From: Flavobacterium caseinilyticum
GTDB taxonomy: Bacteria; Bacteroidota; Bacteroidia; Flavobacteriales; Flavobacteriaceae
Reading direction: 5' to 3'
Assembly (NCBI RefSeq): GCF_004349085.1
Contig: NZ_SMFM01000006.1
Span: 124,001-188,000, forward strand
Length of the DNA stretch: 64,000 bases
The first letter of the stretch is position 1; each line of letters opens with the position of its first letter. The notes below the pieces were generated by a model, which saw nothing but the letters and a program-made list of their open reading frames with translations, was not told the DNA's origin and ran no database searches. Shown in pieces: positions 34,720 through 41,320 of the stretch. Made by a program: the position numbers and the translations under genes.

Positions 34720-35742
34720 ATGAAACAATATAAATACAAATTAGATAAGAGTAGTAAGAAGTTTATTTGTCCTAAATGCAATAAAAAAACCTTTGTTAAA
34801 TTTTTAGAAACTGAAACAGGAAACTATTTAGCTGAAGAGTTCGGACGATGTGACCGTGAAACAAATTGCGGTTATTATAGCACGCCTACAGGCGAATTTA
34901 AAAACACTTTTGACGTTGTTAATATTCCTACACCCGAACCCAGTTTTCACAGTTACGAGTTAGTAAGTCAAAGCGGGCGTAATTTTAAACAAAATACGTT
35001 TGTTCAATTCTTAAGAACGATCTTTTCAGATGCTCAAGTAAAAGAAGTGATATTAAAATATTTAATAGGAACGTCTAAACTTTGGGATGGTGCAACAGTA
35101 TTTTGGCAAATTGATAATAATGAAAAAGTAAGGCACGGTAAAATAATGCTCTTAAATCCTTATACTGGAAAACGTGTAAAAAATAGCGAGGGCAAAGGAT
35201 TTATAAATAGTGTACGTAGTGTTTTAAAATTAAAAGAGTTTAATCTTAACCAATGTTTATTTGGTTTACACCTGATAAATGAAACCAATAATAAGACTAT
35301 TGCATTAGTAGAAAGTGAGAAAACGGCCGTTCTAATGAGTGTTTTTAAGCCAGAGTATACTTGGTTATCCACGGGAAGTAAAGGAGGCTTAAAACACGAA
35401 TTTTTAAGACCTATTAAGCAATATAAAATTGTTGCGTTCCCTGATAAAAGTGAGTACAATGACTGGTTAAACAAAGCTACCGAGTTAAACGGATTTGGTT
35501 TTAATATAGTGGTTAATGATTGGTTGGAGCAACAAAGTAACTATGTAGCTGGAACAGATTTAGCAGACGTTTACATAAACGAATTAAAAGAAGCTGAACT
35601 GTTTAAACCCGATGAGGTTCACTATTTAGAAACCGAACTAATTGTTCACGAAATAGAACAATGCATGCCTGAAATTTGGGAACTGATAAAAACCTTTGAT
35701 TTAGTAGATTACAATCATAATGAGATTAGAAAGGTAAAATAA
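34720..35742 (+). CDS. DUF6371-like primase-type protein (zinc finger + Toprim-like)
   Basis: A 340-residue protein. The N-terminus has a zinc ribbon: C17/C20 in FICPKC and C44/C50 in GRCDRETNC. The central part contains IALVESEKTAVLMSVF, a Toprim-like acidic strand, and IVAFPDKSEYNDW, where a Toprim DxD-type motif would be expected. This is the layout of CHC2-primase-related proteins of Bacteroidota elements (DUF6371). A primer-synthesising role is likely but not proven. It follows the candidate origin directly; its ATG is 2 bases after the last repeat. Confidence 0.75.
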   Translation: MKQYKYKLDKSSKKFICPKCNKKTFVKFLETETGNYLAEEFGRCDRETNCGYYSTPTGEFKNTFDVVNIPTPEPSFHSYELVSQSGRNFKQNTFVQFLRTIFSDAQVKEVILKYLIGTSKLWDGATVFWQIDNNEKVRHGKIMLLNPYTGKRVKNSEGKGFINSVRSVLKLKEFNLNQCLFGLHLINETNNKTIALVESEKTAVLMSVFKPEYTWLSTGSKGGLKHEFLRPIKQYKIVAFPDKSEYNDWLNKATELNGFGFNIVVNDWLEQQSNYVAGTDLADVYINELKEAELFKPDEVHYLETELIVHEIEQCMPEIWELIKTFDLVDYNHNEIRKVK

Positions 35743-35754
35743 AAATATATTACT

Positions 35755-35829
35755 GGTTTACGGGAAACCGTAAGGAATGTGATTTTTAATAATTTACATT
35801 TGAGTTTTATTAATATAAAATTTACAAAA
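35755..35829 (+). promoter_or_regulatory. Hairpin-promoter leader, copy A
   Basis: TTACGG-gaaa-CCGTAA forms a 6-bp hairpin, followed by the -7 motif TACATTTG (35795-35802) and the leader to the lipoprotein ATG. About three quarters of the bases are shared with copy B at 36531-36606, including ATGTGATTTTTAA-like and TTACATTTGA blocks. Confidence 0.65.
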
Positions 35830-36174
35830 ATGAAAAAAATTATTTATTTTTTAGTAGTAGCTTTTCTTGTAAGCTGTTCGCCAAGTAAGAAAGAATTATA
35901 CGGTATAACTGATTCCTTTGTAGAATCGTTACAAACTACTTATGACAGTTATGGTATTTTAGGTGGCGAAGAACACATTAAAACAACGAGTGACGGAGAA
36001 TACCAAGTTATGCCAGTTGGACGATTACTTAACGTTAAAATTTTAAAAGTTGTAACTGATGACGTCTATAAAGATTTAGAAGAAGATTTAAAAAGTCATT
36101 ACAAAGACGACAAGAGAGTAAATGATGTGTATAGAAATAATGTCGGAACAATAATGATTGATTGCAGAAATTAA
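35830..36174 (+). CDS. Small lipoprotein of the element
   Basis: A 114-residue protein with a lipoprotein signal (MKKIIYFLVVAFLVSC, C16). The rest contains ELYGITDSFVESLQTTYDSYG and VGRLLNVKILKVVTDDVYKDL and is acidic. No family is recognised. The ATG at 35830 is preferred over an upstream in-frame ATG because that one would place 17 polar residues before the signal and lie inside the promoter. The gene is preceded by hairpin-promoter leader A. Confidence 0.65.
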   Translation: MKKIIYFLVVAFLVSCSPSKKELYGITDSFVESLQTTYDSYGILGGEEHIKTTSDGEYQVMPVGRLLNVKILKVVTDDVYKDLEEDLKSHYKDDKRVNDVYRNNVGTIMIDCRN

Positions 36175-36269
36175 AAACCCTTTTACTAAAATCAATTAAA
36201 CAAGTGAATAAGTTTTAAGTATTTGTTATTTATAACTTTATTTAGTTTTAATAATTTAAAATAATTGAA

Positions 36270-36494
36270 ATGAAAAAATTAATTCTTGTTTTATTAATGG
36301 TTATTTTACCTTCATTTTATGGGTTTAAAACCTTGTCAGATAATGATGTTTATATTTGTATAAGTAAAACAGCATCAAAGTATCATTATTCACAAAACTG
36401 CAAAGGATTAAGCAGATGTACGCATACAATTTCTAAAGTAAGTGTAAAAGATGCTAAAAATAGGGGTTATAGTTTATGTGGCTGGGAAGATTAA
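36270..36494 (+). CDS. Small exported Cys-rich protein
   Basis: A 74-residue protein with a signal peptide (MKKLILVLLMVILPSFYGF). The mature domain of about 50 residues has the spacing C..YHYSQNCKGLSRC....A..RGYSLCGW. This YH-x-CxGLxxC-x-AxxxGxxxC pattern recurs in short exported proteins and may bind metal. No function is known. It stands between two lipoprotein genes of the element, without its own copy of the hairpin leader. Confidence 0.6.
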   Translation: MKKLILVLLMVILPSFYGFKTLSDNDVYICISKTASKYHYSQNCKGLSRCTHTISKVSVKDAKNRGYSLCGWED

Positions 36495-36530
36495 ACCAAA
36501 TTTAATTATTTAAATACAAAATTAATTAAC

Positions 36531-36606
36531 TCGTTTACGGAAAACCGTAAAGTAAATGATTTTTAACAGATTACATTTGAAATTAATTAATCTAAATCTT
36601 TAAAAT
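36531..36606 (+). promoter_or_regulatory. Hairpin-promoter leader, copy B
   Basis: Second copy of the hairpin TTACGG-aaaa-CCGTAA and the -7 motif TACATTTG (36572-36579), ahead of the next lipoprotein gene. Spacing between hairpin, -7 motif and ATG is the same as in copy A to within about two bases. Confidence 0.65.
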
Positions 36607-37167
36607 ATGAAAAAAGTATTTTTTATCTGTTTACTAATTAGCCTCGTTTCTTGTAAAAATGTTTCAGAAAATAGTGATACTGCAATAGCATTAGATACAG
36701 CTGCAATTGTGATTGACACAATGTCTAATTATGTACCTACAATTGCAAAAAATAATGAATGGAAATATGACACAAGTGAAGATAAGATGACTTCAAATAT
36801 TACAAAATTTGCATCCATTACGTCTAACGAAAGTTTGTCTTTAGATTTTCCATATGATGGAATCAATATGGGTACTCTACAATTAAGAAAGAAAAACGGT
36901 GCTTTAAATATTATGGTTCTAATCGACAAAGGACAAATAAGTAGTGATTATGATGACCAAAATGTTAAGGTAAGATTTGATGATGACAAAGCAATTACAT
37001 TTAGCTATTCAAAATCTGCAGACAATAGTAGCGATTTAATTTTCATTGACAACGTAACGAAATTTTTATCTAAACTAAAAAAATCTAAAAAAACCTTAAT
37101 TGGATTACCTTTATATCAAAATGGAACTCAAATATTGGAGTTTAAAACTGAAAATTTAAAATGGTAA
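36607..37167 (+). CDS. Lipoprotein of the element, 186 residues
   Basis: Lipoprotein signal MKKVFFICLLISLVSC with C16, then a Ser/Thr/Asp-rich linker. The soluble domain has NEWKYDTSEDKMTSNITKFA, YDGINMGTLQLRKKNGALNI and KFLSKLKKSKKTLIGLPLYQ. The WxYxxxxDxMxxxxxxxA and KLRKAKKLxIExPxY-like order resembles small proteins of the type VI/phage-associated invasion-protein-B-like fold, but this is only a loose similarity. The gene has leader copy B. Function unknown. Confidence 0.6.
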   Translation: MKKVFFICLLISLVSCKNVSENSDTAIALDTAAIVIDTMSNYVPTIAKNNEWKYDTSEDKMTSNITKFASITSNESLSLDFPYDGINMGTLQLRKKNGALNIMVLIDKGQISSDYDDQNVKVRFDDDKAITFSYSKSADNSSDLIFIDNVTKFLSKLKKSKKTLIGLPLYQNGTQILEFKTENLKW

Positions 37168-37229
37168 TTCAACAATAATACATTAAATAATTTGGTTTTG
37201 ATAAAGCAAATAACAACAACATATCGTTT

Positions 37230-37272
37230 ACAAACAAAAAAGGCGAACCATAACGGAACGCCTTTTTTTTGT
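37230..37272 (+). terminator. Rho-independent terminator within the element
   Basis: AAAAAAGGCG pairs with CGCCTTTTTTTT across a 14-base loop. It follows the 186-residue lipoprotein gene. Confidence 0.75.
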
Positions 37273-37423
37273 TCAAATAGTCAACCACAGGCAAGCGGTA
37301 AACCTTAACAAATATACACTATAATTAAATACTATTAAAATAATTTATTACATTTGTTTTATCTATAATAGACAAAAATAGGTTTAATGTTCCTTAATAA
37401 TTTAGGTTTTAAATTCAGACAAT

Positions 37424-38017
37424 ATGCCACGATATGCAAATTATAATACGACCGTTGAAGACTGTTTAAAATACAGGCTAAAGAGTTTAACCGAAAATAA
37501 TAATACTTACTTAAAATCGTACGGGATACGCACAGGAGTTACAAGCTGGACTATAAACGGACAACCACACGCTAAAATTGATTTTAAAGTAACGCATACA
37601 GAAAATGGCACGTTTATAACATTTGATTATAGATGCAACGGCGAACCAATAAATTATAACGTTAATCTTATTAGTAGAGTTTCAAATTTAGGCAAGGGCG
37701 AAATGTGGTTTTTTGTTTGCCCCGTAACGGGTAAATGTTGCCGTAAATTATATTTAAACGGCACACACTTTTTGCATAGAGAAGCGTATAAGGGTTTAAT
37801 GTACGAAAGTCAATTAAAATCAGAAAGGACGCGGAATATGTTGAAAGTCTTTGAAGCCGTTTATATTGCAGATGAGGTTTATGATGAATTGTATAAAAAG
37901 TATTTTAAAACCCATTACAACGGCAAAGAAACAAAACGCTATAAAAAACTAAAAAATATAATTGAAGCGTCAAAAAGATATCCAGCAGACACACTCGAAA
38001 GTTTGTTAATGATGTAA
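37424..38017 (+). CDS. Hypothetical element protein of 197 residues
   Basis: Not recognised as a named family. The first half is beta-rich (VTSWTINGQPHAKIDFKVTH; GTFITFDYRCNGEPINYNV). The second contains WFFVCPVTGKCCRKLYLNG, a CPxxGxxCRKLYL block that recurs in proteins of Bacteroidota elements and looks like a metal-binding turn (three Cys). The C-terminus is basic and helical. It is the last gene of the element, with its own upstream gap of 250 bases. Confidence 0.6.
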   Translation: MPRYANYNTTVEDCLKYRLKSLTENNNTYLKSYGIRTGVTSWTINGQPHAKIDFKVTHTENGTFITFDYRCNGEPINYNVNLISRVSNLGKGEMWFFVCPVTGKCCRKLYLNGTHFLHREAYKGLMYESQLKSERTRNMLKVFEAVYIADEVYDELYKKYFKTHYNGKETKRYKKLKNIIEASKRYPADTLESLLMM

Positions 38018-38103
38018 GACAATATCTAAAGTAGAGCAAAGTAGATAAAACTAATATATTAACGTAACTTTAAAAATGAAAACAAGATGTTTATAAAGCA
38101 TAA

Positions 38104-38130
38104 AAAAACACCCAAAAAATGAGTGTTTTT
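38104..38130. terminator. Hairpin at the right end of the element
   Basis: AAAAACAC / GTGTTTTT, an 8-bp stem with A- and T-tracts on both sides, so it can work in both directions. On the minus strand it could replace the tRNA-Leu terminator that the insertion moved away. Confidence 0.6.
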
Positions 38131-38135
38131 AAAAT

Positions 38136-38156
38136 GGTTAACTAAATGTTAACTAA
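38136..38156 (+). repeat. Right arm-type direct repeats
   Basis: GGTTAACTAA (38136-38145) and TGTTAACTAA (38147-38156) repeat the left pair with the same 11-bp spacing and orientation, 35 bases from the att core. Confidence 0.65.
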
Positions 38157-38190
38157 AACCTTTGTCAAGTCCTATAAACAGACAATAAAA

Positions 38191-38204
38191 GTGACCACGG
38201 TGGG
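38191..38204. repeat. Right att site at the tRNA-Leu 3' end
   Basis: Second copy of GTGACCACGGTGGG. It forms the acceptor/T-arm end of the intact tRNA-Leu gene. Confidence 0.82.
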
Positions 38205-38274
38205 ATTTGAACCCACACGCCCTTGCGAGCACCAGCCCCTCAAGCTGGCAAGTCTACCGTTTCTCCACGTGGCC
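38192..38274 (-). tRNA. tRNA-Leu(GAG)
   Basis: An 83-base type II tRNA. The acceptor GGCCACG pairs with CGTGGTC, with discriminator A. The anticodon stem CCAGC/GCTGG encloses the loop TTGAGGG (anticodon GAG). A variable arm with TGCTCGCAAGGGCG and the T-loop GGGTTCAAATCCC are present. CCA is not encoded. Its 3' end is the integration site of the element, and the gene is intact. Confidence 0.95.
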
Positions 38275-38275
38275 T

Positions 38276-38315
38276 TAAAAAAGAAAAGGTCAAGTAATAA
38301 ATTACTCGACCTTTT
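38276..38315 (-). terminator. Hairpin between tRNA-Lys and tRNA-Leu
   Basis: A 14-bp stem (38284-38297 with 38302-38315, one mismatch/wobble), TAAA loop, then CTTTTTTAA on the minus strand. It looks like a terminator for the tRNA-Lys pair. tRNA-Leu downstream would need read-through or its own promoter, which I cannot see. Confidence 0.65.
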
Positions 38316-38316
38316 G

Positions 38317-38389
38317 TGACCCGACTGGGGCTCGAACCCAGGACCCCATCATTAAAAGTGATGTGCTCTACCAACTGAGCTATCGAGTC
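38317..38389 (-). tRNA. tRNA-Lys(TTT), copy 1
   Basis: 73 bases; acceptor GACTCGA/TCGGGTC, D-arm AGCTCAGTTGGTAGAGC, anticodon loop CTTTTAA (TTT), T-loop GGTTCGAGCC. Identical in sequence to copy 2, 37 bases away. Confidence 0.96.
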
Positions 38390-38426
38390 AATCATTCAAG
38401 AAACGTATGCTTTGATCACAATTTAG

Positions 38427-38499
38427 TGACCCGACTGGGGCTCGAACCCAGGACCCCATCATTAAAAGTGATGTGCTCTACCAACTGAGCTATCGAGTC
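38427..38499 (-). tRNA. tRNA-Lys(TTT), copy 2
   Basis: Second identical 73-base gene. A perfect 12-bp inverted repeat (ATTCAAGAAACG at 38394-38405, its complement at 38504-38515) brackets it and could pair the precursor ends for processing. Confidence 0.96.
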
Positions 38500-38522
38500 A
38501 TTTCGTTTCTTGAATGCGGGTG

Positions 38523-38530
38523 CAAATATA
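38523..38530 (-). promoter_or_regulatory. Promoter of the tRNA-Lys pair
   Basis: On the minus strand TATATTTG with TTTG 20 bases upstream, 23 bases before the first mature tRNA base. This is one of the best matches to the Bacteroidota consensus in the window. Confidence 0.7.
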
Positions 38531-38625
38531 AGGACTTTTATTTCAATTTTCAAAGCAATTTTATTATAAATTTGTCTTTTTTAAACAAAAATACTCAACA
38601 CCTTAACATGTAAGGTTTTATTACA

Positions 38626-39144
38626 ATGAGAAAAATAATATTATTAGGTTATATGGGTTGCGGCAAGTCTACAATTGCTGATAAACTTTCAAAAACCATC
38701 TCAATCCGTTTTGTGGATTTAGATAAAAAGATCGAAGAGAAAACGAATTTATCTATCAATGATATTTTTAAAAAGTATGGTGAAATTTATTTTAGAAAAG
38801 TAGAACGTGAAGTTTTCATTGAATTATTGCATTCGCCACAACAGTTAATAATAGGATTGGGTGGCGGAACTCCATGTTACGCCAATAACCATGAGCTGCT
38901 AAAAAACGAAAATGTTGTATCCATTTATTTAAAAGCTTCAATAGAAACTTTATTCAGCAGATTGATTTCTAATAGAAGTAAACGTCCTCTTATTGCCAGT
39001 AAAAGTGATGAAGAGATGAAAGAATTTATCGCCAAACATCTTTTTGACCGCAGTTTCTATTACAATCAGGCGCAATACAAGGTGAGTGTGGACGATAAAA
39101 CAGTAGACCAGACTGTGCTTGATATTGTTGCAATCTTAGCTTAA
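38626..39144 (+). CDS. aroK: Shikimate kinase
   Basis: Phosphorylates shikimate in the fifth step of chorismate synthesis. P-loop GYMGCGKSTIADKL (8-21), DLDKKIE for shikimate/Mg2+ binding, EREVF, and GLGGGTPCY (about 80-88) are the family motifs. The 172-residue length is usual. The last 9 bases overlap the 3' end of the convergent phosphoribosyltransferase gene. Confidence 0.94.
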   Translation: MRKIILLGYMGCGKSTIADKLSKTISIRFVDLDKKIEEKTNLSINDIFKKYGEIYFRKVEREVFIELLHSPQQLIIGLGGGTPCYANNHELLKNENVVSIYLKASIETLFSRLISNRSKRPLIASKSDEEMKEFIAKHLFDRSFYYNQAQYKVSVDDKTVDQTVLDIVAILA

Positions 39145-39636
39145 ATACGCATAGCTGTCGTTATTTTCGTCAAAAACAACTTGGACGTGTTCTAGTAAAG
39201 AAGTGGAAAGTGATATTCCTTTAAAATCCGCTTTTACCGGGTATTTTTTGTGGTTTCGATCTACAAGAACTGCTGTTTTGAATTTTTTCAAAGGAACATC
39301 AATAAAATGCCGTACTGCATAGATCAACGTTGTGCCGGAATTCAGCACATCATCAACCAGAATTAGCCCTTTATCAGTATATTGGTCCTTAGATAACGAA
39401 GTGCGAATGGGTAATTCTGGATTTTGTTTATCGATTTGCACTTCGCAGAGCGAAACCTTAATAGGGGAAATACTTTCTAATGCCATCGCAATTTTTTTGG
39501 CAAAAACAAAACCATTGGTAGCAATCCCAGCAATGACAATTTCATCTTCGTCTACAAAAGTTTCGTAAATCTGATACGCAATTCGTTTTATTTTGTGCTC
39601 GATTTCCTGATTAGTTAAAATGATGTTTTTGCTCAT
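39136..39636 (-). CDS. Type I phosphoribosyltransferase (PyrR/Hpt-like)
   Basis: A 166-residue protein with the PRPP-binding loop LILVDDVLNSGTTLIYAVRHF, a PyrR-like AGIATNGFVFAKKIA start and the LVDRNHKKYPVKADFKG segment. It could salvage purine or uracil bases or act as a PyrR-type regulator; neither can be decided from sequence. Its 3' end overlaps aroK, and its start is separated from the upstream S4 gene by a repeat region. Confidence 0.85.
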   Translation of the reverse strand: MSKNIILTNQEIEHKIKRIAYQIYETFVDEDEIVIAGIATNGFVFAKKIAMALESISPIKVSLCEVQIDKQNPELPIRTSLSKDQYTDKGLILVDDVLNSGTTLIYAVRHFIDVPLKKFKTAVLVDRNHKKYPVKADFKGISLSTSLLEHVQVVFDENNDSYAYLS

Positions 39637-39650
39637 TGTTTAAAGGTTTT

Positions 39651-39856
39651 TTCCCCTCCCCAGCCCTCCCCGAAGGGGAGGGAGCCAGGTCTGGCAAAGG
39701 TTATTCGATGTTTTACTTAATTTTTATTTGTCAACACTTGCCTTCCCATCATACCTTCAGGGCGGGAACTGGGTTTTGCAAGGGTTATTAGATATTTTAC
39801 TTAATTTATGAAAGGCTCGTCTCCCTCCCCTTCGGGGAGGGTCGGGGAGGGGAGAA
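39651..39856. repeat. Inverted pair of GC-rich palindromic repeats plus direct repeat
   Basis: CCCTCCCCGAAGGGGAGGG lies near 39664-39682. An inverted copy near 39822-39842 extends to a 36-base match with four differences (39651-39688 against 39820-39856). Between them GGCAAAGGTTATTCGATGT-like and GCAAGGGTTATTAGATATT-like segments (39692-39722, 39777-39807) form an 85-bp-spaced direct repeat. The second GC-rich copy is translated as the end of the S4-domain gene. Confidence 0.7.
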
Positions 39857-40208
39857 ATTCATCGATATCTCTCCTGTCTTTTTTAGTCGGTCTGCCCGTA
39901 CCATTTTTGCGATAATGCTCTTTGGATAATTTTAAAAGTTCCAAATGCTGATAGGCTTCTGCCGGAGTATCGTTTCTGCGATATATATCGACTAGTTTAG
40001 CCCCAACACGGTTTTCGGGAATATCCAAAACAGTGATGATTTGGGTAATTTGGTCTTTTCTAAACGTAATTTTATCGGTAGGGAAAACCTCTTTTGACGG
40101 CTTGGCAACAAGACCATTTACGGTCACATGATTCTTTTTACAGGCTTCAGTAACCATATTTCTGGTTTTGTAATACCGCATGCACCATAAATATTTATCT
40201 ATTCTCAT
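39801..40208 (-). CDS. S4-domain RNA-binding protein (Hsp15-like)
   Basis: A 135-residue protein with an N-terminal S4 domain: MRIDKYLWCMRYYKTRNMVT, NGLVAKPSKEVFPTDKITF. A basic tail HYRKNGTGRPTKKDRRDIDEF follows, as in heat-shock protein 15, which binds stalled 50S subunits. The last residues, PSPTLPEGEGDEPFIN, are encoded by a GC-rich palindromic repeat and are not part of the family. The start at MRIDKY is chosen because the family begins there. A longer reading would overlap the divergent lipoprotein gene's leader. Confidence 0.87.
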   Translation of the reverse strand: MRIDKYLWCMRYYKTRNMVTEACKKNHVTVNGLVAKPSKEVFPTDKITFRKDQITQIITVLDIPENRVGAKLVDIYRRNDTPAEAYQHLELLKLSKEHYRKNGTGRPTKKDRRDIDEFLPSPTLPEGEGDEPFIN

Positions 40209-40287
40209 AAAATTTCTAAAATCGGAGTTAAATAGTTTACAAAAATCAATCAATATTGTATCTTGCGCACTTAAAAAATTAGCTATA

Positions 40288-41253
40288 ATGAACAAATTTA
40301 AGTATTATTTTATTCTATTAATTACAACAATCTCATTATTTTCATGTTCAAAGGATGATGTAGCTGAAATTGAACCACCTAGGGAATACGCAGTGCAATA
40401 TGCCACTGATTTAATTGATATTGAAGAATATTTAAAAACATATTATATAGAGGACGTTTCAGCTGATGTTGATACGAAAATCACTAAAATCCCCACAGGC
40501 GGAAACCAGCCTGCTATCTGGTCTTATTTGAACAGTGCCACTTTTCCAAAACTTTTAAGTCGAGATGTACAACTTCATGACATTACTTATAAATTATATT
40601 ATTTAGTGCTAAGAGAAGGAGTAGGACAGTCGCCTTCAAATGTTGATGGGGTCTTGACGGCTTATAACGGCGTTTATTTATCGCGCCAAACAGTTGCTGA
40701 TGTAAAAACTTTTTTTGTAACACCGTTCGAAGAAGTCAAATATCCGCAGCAGTTTTTTAATTTGTTTAGTACCATACGAGGATGGGGAGAAACCTTCCCA
40801 CAATTTAAAACAGGGACTTATTCATCAAATGCAGATGGAACTGTCACGTATAGCGACTTTGGGGCAGGTGTAATGTTTATTCCTTCAGGACTAGGTTACT
40901 TTAGCACAGGGAGTAGCAATATTCCTAGTTATGCTCCGCTAGTTTTTAGTTTTAAATTGTATGAGATCAGCAGACTTGACTCTGATGGAGATGGAATTTT
41001 AAATTTCCAAGAGGATTTGGATGGAGATGGGTATATGCGTGTTCTTCCTAAAGGAGTAGTTAATCCTGATGATACCGATGGAGATGGAATTCCAAATTTT
41101 CTAGATGTGGATGATGATGGCGATAACTTAAGTACAAGATTAGAAATTACGGGAGCTAATGGTGTTTTGCTTCCTTTTGCAGATATTCCGAGTTGTGATG
41201 GAAATACCACTGATCCGGCCAGAATCAAAAGACATTTAGTGAAGTGTAATTAA
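40288..41253 (+). CDS. FKBP-type PPIase-like lipoprotein with Ca2+-binding repeats
   Basis: A 321-residue lipoprotein (signal ends LFSCSKDD, C20). The middle part has the FKBP order: ITYKLYYLVLREGVGQSPSN, then LFSTIRGWGETFPQFKTG, then GVMFIPSGLGYFS and IPSYAPLVFSFKLYEI. The C-terminus holds thrombospondin-3-like repeats: DSDGDGILNFQEDLDGDGY and DDTDGDGIPNFLDVDDDGDN. This matches periplasmic or surface PPIases of flavobacteria, some linked to gliding/secretion proteins. The start at 40288 places the signal peptide correctly. Confidence 0.82.
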   Translation: MNKFKYYFILLITTISLFSCSKDDVAEIEPPREYAVQYATDLIDIEEYLKTYYIEDVSADVDTKITKIPTGGNQPAIWSYLNSATFPKLLSRDVQLHDITYKLYYLVLREGVGQSPSNVDGVLTAYNGVYLSRQTVADVKTFFVTPFEEVKYPQQFFNLFSTIRGWGETFPQFKTGTYSSNADGTVTYSDFGAGVMFIPSGLGYFSTGSSNIPSYAPLVFSFKLYEISRLDSDGDGILNFQEDLDGDGYMRVLPKGVVNPDDTDGDGIPNFLDVDDDGDNLSTRLEITGANGVLLPFADIPSCDGNTTDPARIKRHLVKCN

Positions 41254-41267
41254 CGAAAATAGAGATC

Positions 41268-41309
41268 AAAAAAAAACCAGTTCAAATTAAATTGAACTGG
41301 TTTTTTTTT
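41268..41309. terminator. Bidirectional terminator
   Basis: CCAGTTCAA / TTGAACTGG extended by A- and T-tracts, between the FKBP-like gene and the convergent transketolase genes. Confidence 0.88.
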
Positions 41310-41320
41310 GGTATAAAATA

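Larger units (their letters stand above)
31030..38204. mobile_element. Integrative element of 7.2 kb in tRNA-Leu(GAG)
   Basis: The element is delimited by the 14-bp direct repeat at the tRNA-Leu 3' end. Contents in order, all on the plus strand: tyrosine integrase, 198-residue unknown, excisionase-like HTH protein, RepA-like ATPase, candidate origin, zinc-finger/Toprim primase-like protein, three small exported proteins, and a 197-residue unknown. No relaxase, transfer, capsid or known defence gene is seen. The size and replication module suit a satellite-like or mobilised element that replicates after excision. The exact hitchhiking mechanism is not visible. Confidence 0.85.
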
